Below are positions 33,857-44,538 of a DNA stretch of 64,000 bases, one piece after another (position 1 is the first letter of the stretch; each line of letters opens with the position of its first letter). Location: assembly GCF_003634555.1 (NCBI RefSeq), contig NZ_RBKS01000001.1, positions 2,914,001 to 2,978,000 on the forward strand, written 5' to 3'. Below the pieces are notes generated by a model that saw only the letters and a list, made by a program, of their open reading frames with translations, did no database searches and was not told where the DNA came from. This DNA comes from Frondihabitans australicus (GTDB lineage Bacteria; Actinomycetota; Actinomycetes; Actinomycetales; Microbacteriaceae). The translations under genes and the position numbers were made by a program.

Positions 33857-34025
33857 CGGGATCTCCTGCCGGTCGTTCGGGTGGTCAGGCTCCGTTGCCC
33901 GCCGCAACTATAGATGCGATGCGGCCCTGGTCAAGTCCCGTTCGCCTGCGGCGCAGGCCTTAGCAACGATCGAGGCCGCGGGGGTCTTCGTTTCGCAGGA
34001 GCGCACTTGTCGACATCATGGCTTC

Positions 34026-34346
34026 ATGCGCACCGTCGAGGACTACGTGAACGATGTGATCCCGCGCGTCTACATGCCCGTCATGAGCGAGCTCCTGACG
34101 GAGCAGGAACTCTCAACGCTCGAGCTGTCGATCCGGGCCGCGCCCGATGGCGCCGCACTCCCAGGCGACTTCGTGATCGGCACCGACGAGGAATGGCTCG
34201 TCGTCACCGTCCATGGCGAGCAGTTCAACGCCTGGCTCGCCGCAGACATGACCGACGACGAGAACCGCCAACGGTTCTCCTCCGACCTGCAGGACTGGAT
34301 CGCCGAAACGTCGTTCGGCTGGGGACAGCTCCGCGGCACGATGTAG
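34026..34346 (+). CDS. Small hypothetical protein
   Basis: A 106-residue acidic protein (MRTVEDYVNDVIPRVYMPVM, TEQELSTLELSIRAAPDGA, DFVIGTDEEWLVVTVHGEQFNAWLAADMTDDE, LQDWIAETSFGWGQLRG) with a coherent mixed alpha/beta composition and no membrane segment. No clear ribosome site. Its 3' end touches the decayed end of the Doc-like gene on the opposite strand. Family not recognised. Confidence 0.6.
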   Translation: MRTVEDYVNDVIPRVYMPVMSELLTEQELSTLELSIRAAPDGAALPGDFVIGTDEEWLVVTVHGEQFNAWLAADMTDDENRQRFSSDLQDWIAETSFGWGQLRGTM

Positions 34347-34348
34347 CC

Positions 34349-34729
34349 GCTGGTCAGGATGCACGGTATCGTCGTGGCGATCGCGGCGACCTCGAGCTCG
34401 GAGGTGGCTGCCTCGATCATGAAGTCGTATGCCGCGTCGACGTCGAAGCCCTGATCGAGCATGGCGCCGTTTACGCCGAGGAACACCCACGCGGCCGCCC
34501 ACGGGGTGCGCTTGTTGTCGTCGACGAGCGCGTGGTTGCGCGCCAGCGAGTGCAGCAACGCTGCAGCCTTCTGCCAGAGGTCCGGGTAGGCATGGACTCG
34601 GAAGACGCTGCTGCGGGGTCTCGCCACGGCGGCGTCGAGTAGCCCGAAGTCGCGCACGGCGACCGTGCCGCCGAACGCCGCGCTTCCTCCTGTCAGCACG
34701 TCGAAGCGGTCGAGGAAGTACGTGCTCAC
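34349..34729 (-). pseudogene. Doc (death-on-curing) toxin gene, orphan and probably broken at its 3' end
   Basis: From a GTG at 34729 the protein reads like Doc/Fic toxins of actinobacteria: STYFLDRFDVLTGG, VRDFGLLDAAVARPRSS, AYPDLWQKAAALLHSLARNHALVDDNKRTPWAA, then VNGAMLDQGFDVDAAYDFMIEAATSELEV. The Fic core HxxxDGNKRTA appears as HALVDDNKRTPW, with Asp for the conserved Gly. The frame fails to stop at the usual length (about 125 residues) and runs on antisense through the next gene to 34070, pointing to a lost stop or frameshift near 34350. No Phd-type antitoxin precedes it; upstream there are only repeats and tRNA-Ser. Probably an inactive remnant. Confidence 0.55.
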
Positions 34730-34857
34730 GCGGCGACGAGCGGAGCGACGTCGCCGGGCCGAGCGCAGCGATGGCCCACAGCGTCGAGCGAGCGGAGCGA
34801 TGCGCTGACGCGCGCCGCCGGGAGGCGGCCAGACAAGCACGGCGCGCAATTGCAGAA

Positions 34858-34892
34858 GCCCTGCCGGTGGCCGAAGGCCAACCAGGCAGGGC
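34858..34892 (-). terminator. Terminator hairpin after tRNA-Ser
   Basis: GCCCTGCC (34858-34865) pairs with GGCAGGGC (34885-34892) and an inner GGCC-GAA-GGCC stem closes the loop; TTCT follows on the minus strand. It lies 15 bases beyond the 3' end of tRNA-Ser. Confidence 0.6.
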
Positions 34893-34907
34893 TGATGCAT
34901 TTTCGCG

Positions 34908-34994
34908 CGGTACCGGTGGGATTTGAACCCACGGTGGAGTTGCCCCCACACATGTTTTCGAGACATGATCCTTCGGCCGCTCGGACACGGTACC
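34908..34994 (-). tRNA. tRNA-Ser(CGA)
   Basis: Minus-strand class II tRNA of 87 bases. Acceptor GGTACCG (34994-34988) pairs with CGGTACC; anticodon loop CTCGAAA gives anticodon CGA (reads UCG); long variable arm GTGGGGGCAACTCCAC-like; T arm GGGTTCAAATCCC. CCA is not encoded. A terminator hairpin follows. Confidence 0.93.
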
Positions 34995-35126
34995 GGGAGA
35001 GAGTTTAGTACATCTCGCCGGATGGTTCGAACCACCCCGTTCCAGGGCCGCAACCGGTGCGCCGGCCCGCCGGGCGCGGTGCCCGGAGTCCGAGCGAACG
35101 CACACGTCCGACCGACCACCCGGGCG

Positions 35127-35132
35127 TAGTGT
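35127..35132 (+). promoter_or_regulatory. -10 box (TAGTGT) for the SGNH hydrolase gene
   Basis: TAGTGT, seven bases, then ATG at 35140; leaderless arrangement. Confidence 0.5.
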
Positions 35133-35139
35133 CGCGCTC

Positions 35140-36012
35140 ATGAGCAGCGCCCGCACAGCCATCGCCGTGGCCGCCGCCACGGCCGCTGCGGCCGCCGGCG
35201 GCTACACGTACTACCGCCGCTTCATGGCCCGTCGAGACGCCGCCGCCGACATGCTCAACAGCCTCCTGCCGGTGCACTCGAAGTGGTGGCGCGACCGCTT
35301 CAGCCGCGACGGAGCCCTGCAGTACGTCGCCCTCGGCGACTCCGCCGCACAGGGCATCGGCGCGAGCAAGCCGTGGCGCAGCTACGTGGGCCGCATCGCC
35401 GGGCACATCCGCCGCACGACGCACGGCACCCTCGCCGTGAAGAACCTCAGCGTCTCAGGAGCCACGACCCACCTCTGCAAGATCGACCAGGTCCCGCGGC
35501 TGGCCGACTACCCGGCCGACGTCGTCACGGTCGCGATCGGGGCGAACGACATCGCCGGGTTCGAGCCGAAGCGCTTCGAGCGCAACCTCCGCGCGATCTA
35601 CAAGGCCCTGCCGTCGCACGCCATCGTCGCCGACCTGCCATTCATGGTGCTGCCCGAGCACGAGAAGAAGGTCGCGGTCGCCAACGAGATTGTCCGCCGT
35701 GTCGCCGGCGACTACGGACTCGTCGTCGCTCCGCTCTACGCGACCACGCGACGCCAGGGCTACCTCGGAACCCTCCGCCACTCGGCAGGCGACCTCTTCC
35801 ACCCGAACGACGACGGCTATCGCGTCTGGGCCGCAGCCTTCTACCCGGCGATCGACGCGCGCCTGGCCCGCATCGCGGCCGAGCGAGCCGCCAGCGACGT
35901 CACCGCCACCCGCCGCGTCACCTCCGTCGCCGCCACCGTGGCCGACAGGGCGCAGGATGCAGCCCTCGCCTCGTCCACCCAGCCCCCGCCGGCCGAGCAA
36001 CCCGCCGGCTGA
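35140..36012 (+). CDS. SGNH/GDSL family hydrolase, exported
   Basis: A 290-residue hydrolase with an N-terminal hydrophobic stretch (TAIAVAAATAAAAAGG) that acts as signal anchor. Catalytic blocks: ALGDSAAQG (block I nucleophile Ser), GAND (block III Asn) and DLFHPNDDGY (block V Asp and His). Members are esterases or lipases acting at the cell surface. The alanine- and threonine-rich tail (from about 255) looks disordered. Probably leaderless (TAGTGT box seven bases before ATG). It stands alone after tRNA-Ser. Confidence 0.88.
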   Translation: MSSARTAIAVAAATAAAAAGGYTYYRRFMARRDAAADMLNSLLPVHSKWWRDRFSRDGALQYVALGDSAAQGIGASKPWRSYVGRIAGHIRRTTHGTLAVKNLSVSGATTHLCKIDQVPRLADYPADVVTVAIGANDIAGFEPKRFERNLRAIYKALPSHAIVADLPFMVLPEHEKKVAVANEIVRRVAGDYGLVVAPLYATTRRQGYLGTLRHSAGDLFHPNDDGYRVWAAAFYPAIDARLARIAAERAASDVTATRRVTSVAATVADRAQDAALASSTQPPPAEQPAG

Positions 36013-36066
36013 CCACAGCGGCGCACCTCGCGCGGTCGCGCCACGGCTGGCAGCCTCGGCTCCTGC

Positions 36067-36633
36067 TCACGCGATCTCGTACAGCCCTTCCGTGGTGGCA
36101 CGCCCCAGCACGTGGCCCCGCAGGGCGCCCAGCAGGTCGTCGAGGCCGAAGGCCGAGGGCAGCTCGAGCCTCTGGTCGGCGGCGAACATCTGGAACACGT
36201 ACGCATGCGGACCGTGTGACCGCACAGGCATCGGGCCGGCCCACCCGCGCCGCCCCATGACGCCCTTGCCCTGGCGCAGGCCCGCGACGGGGCTCGGGAA
36301 TGCCAGCGCGTTCTCGGCGAGCGCGCCCGACGCCGGGTCGATGCCGGCGACGAGGACGTGCAGGGCGGCCTTGCCGAAGGGGACGTCTGGATCTTGAGCG
36401 ATGAGCACCAGCTCGGCCGTGCCACGGGGCGGTGTCGTCCACTCGAGGGGTGGGGAGACGTTCTCGCCGCGGAGCCGACCCCGGTAGCGGTCGGGCATCG
36501 TGGCGCCAGACGCGAACGCGGGGCTGGTGAGCTCGAACGACTCGGGGGCCTGGAGGTCGTCGCGAGCCCAGACGAGGGTGTCGCGGCCGGCGCGGCGGTT
36601 GCGCAGGAGAAGACCGAGGGGATTGGCGGGCAT
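36067..36633 (-). CDS. YbhB/YbcL family Raf kinase inhibitor-like (PEBP) protein
   Basis: A 188-residue phosphatidylethanolamine-binding-protein-like protein. Marks: DDLQAPESFELTSPAFASG, the ligand-pocket motif QDPDVPFGKAALHVLVAG (DPDxP), GVMGRRGWAGPMPV and HAYVFQMFAAD. The bacterial family binds small anionic or lipid ligands; its physiological role is uncertain. ATG with AAGGAG five bases upstream. Divergent from a MarR gene with one perfect operator in the 40-base gap, so the MarR protein almost certainly represses it. Confidence 0.9.
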   Translation of the reverse strand: MPANPLGLLLRNRRAGRDTLVWARDDLQAPESFELTSPAFASGATMPDRYRGRLRGENVSPPLEWTTPPRGTAELVLIAQDPDVPFGKAALHVLVAGIDPASGALAENALAFPSPVAGLRQGKGVMGRRGWAGPMPVRSHGPHAYVFQMFAADQRLELPSAFGLDDLLGALRGHVLGRATTEGLYEIA

Positions 36634-36650
36634 CGTGCTCCTTCAAGAGT

Positions 36651-36671
36651 GTCTTTAGGTATACTAAAGAC
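36651..36671. promoter_or_regulatory. MarR operator, perfect 21-bp palindrome
   Basis: Half-sites GTCTTTAG (36651-36658) and CTAAAGAC (36664-36671) around GTATA. It overlaps the TATACT -10 box of the marR-type gene (36660-36665, eight bases before its ATG, leaderless) and sits 18-38 bases from the PEBP start, so one dimer could block both. Confidence 0.8.
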
Positions 36672-36673
36672 CT

Positions 36674-37204
36674 ATGAACGCTGATGCAAACGACGGCCCG
36701 GCGACGGTGCCGCAGCTGGGTGCCCAGGTGCGGACGGCGACGGCGCTGCTCTATCGGCGCTTCCGCAGCGAGCGCCCCGAGGGCGAGCTCGGCGATCGCG
36801 CTCTCGAGGTGCTCAACCGGCTCTACAAGAACGGCGCGCAGACGCTCACCGAGCTCAGCCGCTACGAGCGCGTCTCGCCGGCGTCGATGAGCCAGTCGGT
36901 CAACCGACTCACCGAGGCGGGCTACGCGGTGCGGAGCCCGCATCCCGACGACGGGCGAAAGGTCCGCTTCTCGACCACGGCGGCGGGCGACGAGGTGGCG
37001 CGCGCCGCTCGCGAGCAGCGAAACTCCTGGCTCGACGCTCAGCTCGCGACGCTGCCCGAGTCCGATCAAGAGGCAGTGGCGCGGGCGGCGATCATCCTCA
37101 TGGGCATCGCGACCTCACCCTCGACGGCTGTCGCCGATCCTGCGACCCGCTCTGTCGACTCCGCCCGCGGGACGGCGCCCCGCGCTGTCGGTGGCCGCGC
37201 CTAG
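36674..37204 (+). CDS. MarR family transcriptional regulator
   Basis: A 176-residue winged-helix regulator: ALEVLNRLYKNGAQTLTELSRYERVSPASMSQSVNRLTEAGY is the DNA-binding region and SPHPDDGRKVRFSTTAAGDE the wing. The last 30 residues are an added polar tail. Leaderless start: TATACT box eight bases before the ATG. Divergent from the PEBP gene with a shared palindrome that overlaps its own promoter, implying autorepression. Stop codon forms part of the radA -10 box. Confidence 0.9.
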   Translation: MNADANDGPATVPQLGAQVRTATALLYRRFRSERPEGELGDRALEVLNRLYKNGAQTLTELSRYERVSPASMSQSVNRLTEAGYAVRSPHPDDGRKVRFSTTAAGDEVARAAREQRNSWLDAQLATLPESDQEAVARAAIILMGIATSPSTAVADPATRSVDSARGTAPRAVGGRA

Positions 37205-37207
37205 AGT
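37202..37207 (+). promoter_or_regulatory. -10 box (TAGAGT) for radA, leaderless
   Basis: TAGAGT begins at the stop codon of the MarR gene; six bases later is the radA ATG (37214). Confidence 0.55.
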
Positions 37208-37213
37208 GTCGAC

Positions 37214-38575
37214 ATGGCTCGAGTGACCTCCACGTTCCGCTGCACCGAGTGCGGGTGGACGTCGATCAAGTGGGTCGGCCGCTGTGGCGAGTGCCAGACG
37301 TGGGGCTCCGTCGTCGATGCTGCGGCGAGCACGGCGTCTCAGCGTGGCGTGGCGCCCATCGCGGTGAACGCCGACCGGGCCGCGCGACCGATCACCGAGA
37401 TCGCCGCCGACAGCGTCGCACACTGGCCGTCGGGCATCGCCGAGTTCGACCGGGTGCTCGGTGGCGGCATCGTTCCCGGTGCCGCGATCCTGCTGTCGGG
37501 CGAGCCCGGGGTCGGCAAGTCGACCCTCCTGCTGGAGGTCGCGTCCCGAGCGGCGGCTCAGGGGGCGCGTGTCCTCTACGTCACCGCGGAGGAGTCCGCG
37601 TCGCAGGTCCGCCTCCGCGCCCAGCGCACCGGGGCCATGCACCCCAATCTCTACCTCGCCGCCGAGGTCGACCTCGCTGTGATCCTCGGTCAGATCGAGC
37701 AGACCGATCCGCAGCTCGTCATCGTCGACTCGGTGCAGACCGTCTCGTCGTCGCTCAGCGACGGCATCGCCGGCGGGCCGTCACAGGTGAGGGAGGTCGC
37801 ATCGACCCTGACCCGAGTGTCGAAGGACCGCGGCGTGCCGATCCTCATCGTCGGCCATGTGACGAAAGACGGCTCGATCGCCGGCCCGCGGCTGCTCGAG
37901 CACCTCGTCGACGTCGTCTGCCAGTTCGAGGGCGACCGGCAGACGGCGCTCCGCTTCGTGCGCGCGCAGAAGAACCGCTTCGGGCCGACCGACGAGGTGG
38001 GCTGCTTCGAGATGACCGGCGACGGCATCGCCGAGGTGCCCGACCCGTCCGGGCTGTTCATGTCACGCGGCGGTGCGCCGGTCAGCGGCACCTGCATCAC
38101 CATCTCGATGGAGGGGCGACGCGCTCTCCCCGTCGAGATCCAAGCGCTCATCGTCGGGTCGTCGACCCCGCAGCCTCGCCGAGTCGTCAACGGCGTCGAC
38201 TCGTCACGCGTCGCCATGCTGCTCGCCGTGCTCGAACGACGCGCCGGCATCCGGCTCGGCGACGCCGACGTCTATGTGTCGACCGTCGGCGGAATCAAGA
38301 TCACCGAGCCCGGCGCCGACCTCGCGATCGCCCTGGCTCTCGCCAGCGCCAGCCGCGAGAAGAGCTACCCGCACACCCTCGCCGCCATCGGCGAGATCAG
38401 CCTCGCCGGGGAGATCCGGCCGGTGGCCTCGGCGAAGCAGCGCGCCTCCGAAGCCCGGCGGCTCGGCTTCACGCAGCTCGTCGACGCCGAGTCCGGGCAC
38501 CTGCGCGAGGCGCTGCGGCTCGCCTTCGGGGCCGCATCGTCCGATCGCGACCGCGAGCTCGACGCAGCGTTCTAG
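37214..38575 (+). CDS. radA: DNA repair protein RadA (Sms)
   Basis: A 453-residue RecA-like ATPase that promotes branch migration in recombinational repair. N-terminal C4 zinc finger (CTECGW, CGECQTW), Walker A SGEPGVGKST at about residues 95-104, the RadA-specific KNRFG motif and a C-terminal Lon-protease-like domain (GGIKITEPGADLAIALALAS, IGEISLAGEIRPV). Length is normal. Leaderless start. Gene position relative to clpC and lysS matches the order known in mycobacteria. Confidence 0.96.
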   Translation: MARVTSTFRCTECGWTSIKWVGRCGECQTWGSVVDAAASTASQRGVAPIAVNADRAARPITEIAADSVAHWPSGIAEFDRVLGGGIVPGAAILLSGEPGVGKSTLLLEVASRAAAQGARVLYVTAEESASQVRLRAQRTGAMHPNLYLAAEVDLAVILGQIEQTDPQLVIVDSVQTVSSSLSDGIAGGPSQVREVASTLTRVSKDRGVPILIVGHVTKDGSIAGPRLLEHLVDVVCQFEGDRQTALRFVRAQKNRFGPTDEVGCFEMTGDGIAEVPDPSGLFMSRGGAPVSGTCITISMEGRRALPVEIQALIVGSSTPQPRRVVNGVDSSRVAMLLAVLERRAGIRLGDADVYVSTVGGIKITEPGADLAIALALASASREKSYPHTLAAIGEISLAGEIRPVASAKQRASEARRLGFTQLVDAESGHLREALRLAFGAASSDRDRELDAAF

Positions 38576-38904
38576 TCTCGCCGCGTGCCTGTCGCCGCTC
38601 CTGCGCCCGTCACCCGTGCCCCGCGTCACCACACTCCACCGAGGCCGCGCACGCAGGGGAGGGATTCGCCGTTCGGGGAGAAGTTCACGGGCCAAGGAGG
38701 AATCGGCCCCGCGAAGGCTTCGCCGTTCGGGAGGATGTCACTCGGCGCCGGGAGGAGAACCAGCATAGAACGCACGCGCGGGAGGGCATCCGCCCGAATG
38801 TCGACGGCCCGGGAGGACGCCGTCGCTCTGACTCCTCCCGAACGCCCGCGTCGCGCAGAATCCTCCCGAACGCACACGCGGTCGGGACCGCGCCGACAGC
38901 CGGC
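38576..38904. repeat. Gene-free stretch with two direct and two inverted copies of a GTTCGGGAGGA repeat
   Basis: No credible gene in 329 bases. TTCGCCGTTCGGGGAG (38665-38680) and TTCGCCGTTCGGGAGGAT (38719-38736) are direct copies; ACTCCTCCCGAACGC (38831-38845) and AATCCTCCCGAACGC (38859-38873) are inverted copies. Weaker relatives (CGGGAGGA) lie between them. Pairing of the outer and inner copies could fold the region into a large structure after radA. Confidence 0.55.
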
Positions 38905-39333
38905 CTACTCCCCCGGGTTCGGCCGCAGCGCCTTGAGGAGGTCCTCCGGGTTCGCCGCCATCGTGTGCGGGCCCGCGATGTCGAAGAAGACCTGCTCGAT
39001 CACGTCGAGGTGCGCCTCGATGAACTCGCGCAGCTTCGGGGCGTCGTAGAGCATCACGAGCCGCGTCTTCTCGTTCGGCACCATGGCGGCGTACGCGTCG
39101 GCCGACGAGAACAGCAGCAGGATCCGCTTGTCGGTGTTCTCTCGCCCGAACACACGCACCTGCTCCTCGCGGGCAGCGGCACGACCGCCGCGCCCGGTCA
39201 CGAGCCGAGGCACGACGACGGTCCCGTGCCGCAGTGCGAAGGCGACCGCGGCGACGTCCTGCGCCGCGAGGGCGTCCTCGAGCTGAGGCGAGCGGAATTC
39301 GGGGGCGTCGGTGTTCGGTGCCATGGAAGCCAT
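38905..39333 (-). CDS. SseB family protein
   Basis: A 142-residue protein matching the SseB N-terminal-like family: PQLEDALAAQDVAAVAFAL, GTVVVPRLVTG, RILLLFSSADAYAAMVP, TRLVMLYDAPKLREFIEAH and the terminal NPEDLLKALRP, reflecting the 'iNP' ending of the family. Cytosolic, function unknown. An ATG three codons downstream (39324) is an alternative start; neither has a clear ribosome site. Confidence 0.75.
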   Translation of the reverse strand: MASMAPNTDAPEFRSPQLEDALAAQDVAAVAFALRHGTVVVPRLVTGRGGRAAAREEQVRVFGRENTDKRILLLFSSADAYAAMVPNEKTRLVMLYDAPKLREFIEAHLDVIEQVFFDIAGPHTMAANPEDLLKALRPNPGE

Positions 39334-39403
39334 CGTTTCGAAAGAGGAGCGGGAGGAGCGGAAGAGCGAGAGGACCAGAGGGAGCGGGACAGACGGAGTG
39401 CGG

Positions 39404-40084
39404 TCAGTTCAGGATCATGAGCGCCGACGTCGACGAGGTGATGGAGCCGACTGAGACGGACAGGTGGTAGCTGGCCCCGCCCGCCGGCACCGAGCTGCGG
39501 GTCGAGCTGCAGGTCGACGTGCTCGACCGGGTGCGGTCCCAGGTGATCGAGGGGGTGGTGAGGGTCTGTCCCGCCGTCATCGTGACGTTCTGGTGAGTGC
39601 CGTTCACCTGGCAGTCCTTCGAGGTCCAGTACGTCTCGGAGCCCGAGGTGACCGTGAGCACCTGCTCGGCCGACCCGAGGTCGATGGTGCACTTCGACGA
39701 CGACGTGTTCGTGATCGACATCGAGATCTTCGGCTGCTCGAGCGACGAGTAGGTCTCCTTGTCGGCGATCGGCTTGAGTGTGATGTCCGACGCGGTGCAC
39801 GTGCCGTCCGACGACGAGCCGGACCCCGAAGCTCCCGCCGTCGCGGTGGCCGTGGGCGCAGGAGCCGACGTGGCCCCGGAGGTGGGAGCCGTCACCGTGG
39901 GTGCCGTGGACGGCGTCGCCGTCGGAGAAGCCGTCGCCACGGGCGTCGCCCCTGATCCTGCGACCGATCTCACGGCGATCACGATGAAGACCACCACCAG
40001 CACGAGCACGAGGATCGCCGTCGCACGACGCCGCCAGTACACGCGGCTCGGCCGCGAGCCCACCGGGTGCTTGAACGACGACAT
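39404..40084 (-). CDS. Membrane-anchored extracytoplasmic protein, DUF4232-like
   Basis: A 226-residue protein with a basic cytoplasmic start (RPSRVYWRRR), one membrane helix (ATAILVLVLVVVFIVIAVRSVAG), a Thr/Pro/Ala-rich stalk (PVATASPTATPSTAPTVTAP) and a beta-rich external domain (ITLKPIADKETYSSLEQPKI, SMSITNTSSSKCTIDLG) with paired cysteines. Common in Microbacteriaceae; no known function. The stalk contains two copies of the iterated GCAGGA motif at DNA level (39858, and about 39953 inverted). Confidence 0.8.
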   Translation of the reverse strand: MSSFKHPVGSRPSRVYWRRRATAILVLVLVVVFIVIAVRSVAGSGATPVATASPTATPSTAPTVTAPTSGATSAPAPTATATAGASGSGSSSDGTCTASDITLKPIADKETYSSLEQPKISMSITNTSSSKCTIDLGSAEQVLTVTSGSETYWTSKDCQVNGTHQNVTMTAGQTLTTPSITWDRTRSSTSTCSSTRSSVPAGGASYHLSVSVGSITSSTSALMILN

Positions 40085-40212
40085 GCGCCCAGGTTAAGCG
40101 CCGATACGCGTCATACCGGTCTTTGCGGCGGCGCGCCAGGCAACCCGAAGCCTGTGCACATGAACCGCGCTCCGATCACATGCCCCGAGCGGCACACACG
40201 CGCGAGCCGGAG

Positions 40213-40734
40213 TCAGGAGAGGTCGGGCAGCACCTTGAGCATGCGGGTGTTGCCGAGGGTGTTCGGCTTGACTCGCGCCAGGTCGAGGAACTCGGCGACG
40301 CCCTCGTCGGTCGAGCGCACGAGCTCGGCGTAGACCTCGGGCGACACGACGGACTCGCCGATCTCGAGGTAGCCGTGCTTCGTGAAGAAGTCGACCTCGA
40401 AGGTGAGGCAGAAGATGCGGCCGATTCCGAGCGCGCGGGCGTCGACCTCGAGGCCCTCCAGGAGCCGGTGGCCGACCCCGTGACGGATCCACGCCTCGTC
40501 GAGCGCGAGGGTGCGCACCTCGGCGATGTCGTCCCAGAAGACGTTGAGCGCCCCGCAGCCGATCGGGGTTCCATCGGGGCCGACGGCGATGCGGAACTGC
40601 TGGATGGACGCGTAGAGGGCGACGTCGTCTTTTCCGAGGAGGATCCGGCGTTCGACGTAGGGGCGGATGAGGCGCTGGATGTGGGGGACGTCGGAGGCGA
40701 GCGCTTTGCGGACGGTGAACTCTGGCGAACCCAT
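40213..40734 (-). CDS. Amino-acid N-acetyltransferase (GNAT, ArgA-like)
   Basis: A 173-residue GNAT acetyltransferase of the short actinobacterial ArgA type, which makes N-acetylglutamate for arginine synthesis. Marks: VRKALASDVPHIQRLIRPYV, GCGALNVFWDDIAEVRTLALDE, and the acetyl-CoA loop RHGVGHRLLEG, then FCLTFEVDFFTKHGY. The ATG at 40734 is chosen because a TAGGGT box (40742-40747) lies seven bases upstream, a leaderless arrangement; a GTG three codons upstream would be inside that spacing. Monocistronic, downstream of clpC. Confidence 0.85.
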   Translation of the reverse strand: MGSPEFTVRKALASDVPHIQRLIRPYVERRILLGKDDVALYASIQQFRIAVGPDGTPIGCGALNVFWDDIAEVRTLALDEAWIRHGVGHRLLEGLEVDARALGIGRIFCLTFEVDFFTKHGYLEIGESVVSPEVYAELVRSTDEGVAEFLDLARVKPNTLGNTRMLKVLPDLS

Positions 40735-40741
40735 GGCCTCC

Positions 40742-40747
40742 ACCCTA
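40742..40747 (-). promoter_or_regulatory. -10 box (TAGGGT) for the acetyltransferase gene
   Basis: Minus-strand TAGGGT seven bases before the ATG at 40734; leaderless arrangement. Confidence 0.5.
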
Positions 40748-40773
40748 GCGGCGGGCCGCCGAACGAACGCCGA

Positions 40774-40803
40774 AGGGCGGCCCTCCCGGAGGAGGACCGC
40801 CCT
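40774..40803 (-). terminator. Terminator hairpin after clpC
   Basis: AGGGCGG (40774-40780) / CCGCCCT (40797-40803), one mismatch, then CCTCC/GGAGG and a CGGA loop, 19 bases beyond the clpC stop. No T-tract. Confidence 0.6.
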
Positions 40804-40821
40804 GACGCGATGGCGGGGGTT

Positions 40822-43311
<2,490 letters not shown>

Positions 43312-43474
43312 CTTCTAGCTCCCTTGGCGACGGGCTGGGACGTCGCCCATGTGACGGCCGACGCCCTCAGGGGGTGGCGCCGTTGGGTTCGAGATTAGCC
43401 ACGGGGTCGGCGTTCGTCTGCCCCTGTTCGCTGGGGGCGTGACGTTCGCCGGGCTGTCTTACGGCGGGCGTCAG

Positions 43475-43480
43475 TAGCCT
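43475..43480 (+). promoter_or_regulatory. -10 box (TAGCCT) for the NAD kinase gene, leaderless
   Basis: TAGCCT, six bases, then the ATG at 43487. Confidence 0.5.
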
Positions 43481-43486
43481 CGGGCC

Positions 43487-44467
43487 ATGGCGAAGTACAC
43501 CGTCGGCCTGATCCTGCACCCGACCAAGACCGTGACGGCGTCGATCGATGTGCTCCGCGAGTGGCAGCGGAAGACGGGCTCGCGCCTCATCGCCCTGCAC
43601 GGCGATGCCGACCGGCTGGGCGCAGGAGCAGGCGACACCTCCTCGCCCGAGACCGCGACGGCCCCCGGCATCGACCTCGTCGACACGGCGGAGTTCGTCG
43701 AGCGCGTCGACGTCGTCGTCTCGCTCGGCGGCGACGGGACGATGCTCGGCGCGATGCGCCTCGTGGCCGAGCGGCCCGTGCCGGTGCTCGGCGTGAACTA
43801 CGGCAACGTCGGGTTCCTGGTCGAGATCGAGCCGCCCGAGCTCCCGCGCGTTCTCGACGAGCTGAAGACCGGCGGGTTCTCACTCGAGCCGCACCACGCC
43901 ATCGAGGTCGTCATCTCGGCGACGGGATTCGAGACGACATTCCTCGCATTCAACGACCTCTCGCTCACGCGACGCCCGGGGCAGGGCGTCGTCACCGCCG
44001 ATCTCACTGTCGAGGGCACGCCGTACGGCTTCTTCAAGGCCGACTCGATCATCGTGTCGACACCGTCGGGGTCGACCGCCTACAACTACGCCGCCGGCGG
44101 CCCCGTCGTCAGCCCCGCCGTGGCCGCGACGATCGTGACTCCCGTCGCGCCGATGGCCGGCATCGATCGCACCGTCGTGCTCGGCCCCAAGGAACGCCTG
44201 TCGTTCACGATCGGCGCCGGCACTCAGGCCGCCGCCCTGGAGATCGACGGCCGGGTCGTCTCGGACGTCGGCGAGGGCGCCACGATCGGGGTGAGGCTGA
44301 AGCAGGATGCGGGGATCATCGCCCGCCTCGACGCCGGCCGCCACGGACGCAAGGGCCGTCTCAAGCTCAGCCTGATGGACCTCCCGCTCCGCGAGGACCA
44401 GCTGCTCGAGCTGGTGCCGCCGGAGATCCGCAGCCGCTTCCCGCGGCCTCCGCACCTGCCCGGCTGA
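43487..44467 (+). CDS. nadK: NAD(+) kinase
   Basis: A 326-residue NAD kinase making NADP. SLGGDGTMLGAMR contains the GGDGT motif with the catalytic Asp; VPVLGVNYGNVGFLVE and STPSGSTAYNYAAGGPVV are the NAD-binding and zinc/helix motifs; the usual 'NE' pair appears as AFNDLSLTR. A polar insertion GAGAGDTSSPETATAPG after residue 45 is encoded by a GCAGGAGC motif and looks like a flexible addition. Leaderless start. Convergent with the RIO-type kinase, divergent from clpC. Confidence 0.9.
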   Translation: MAKYTVGLILHPTKTVTASIDVLREWQRKTGSRLIALHGDADRLGAGAGDTSSPETATAPGIDLVDTAEFVERVDVVVSLGGDGTMLGAMRLVAERPVPVLGVNYGNVGFLVEIEPPELPRVLDELKTGGFSLEPHHAIEVVISATGFETTFLAFNDLSLTRRPGQGVVTADLTVEGTPYGFFKADSIIVSTPSGSTAYNYAAGGPVVSPAVAATIVTPVAPMAGIDRTVVLGPKERLSFTIGAGTQAAALEIDGRVVSDVGEGATIGVRLKQDAGIIARLDAGRHGRKGRLKLSLMDLPLREDQLLELVPPEIRSRFPRPPHLPG

Positions 44468-44538
44468 GAGATCCCGGGGCCACACTGGCCGACTGATAGC
44501 CGACCCTCGGTCGCAGGCTCCCTCGGCCCTGGGGTCGC

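Noticed and set aside
34026-34346. Possible Phd-type antitoxin for the adjacent Doc gene
   Set aside because: Opposite strand, downstream of Doc, and no Phd-like N-terminus; sequence resembles no antitoxin I know.
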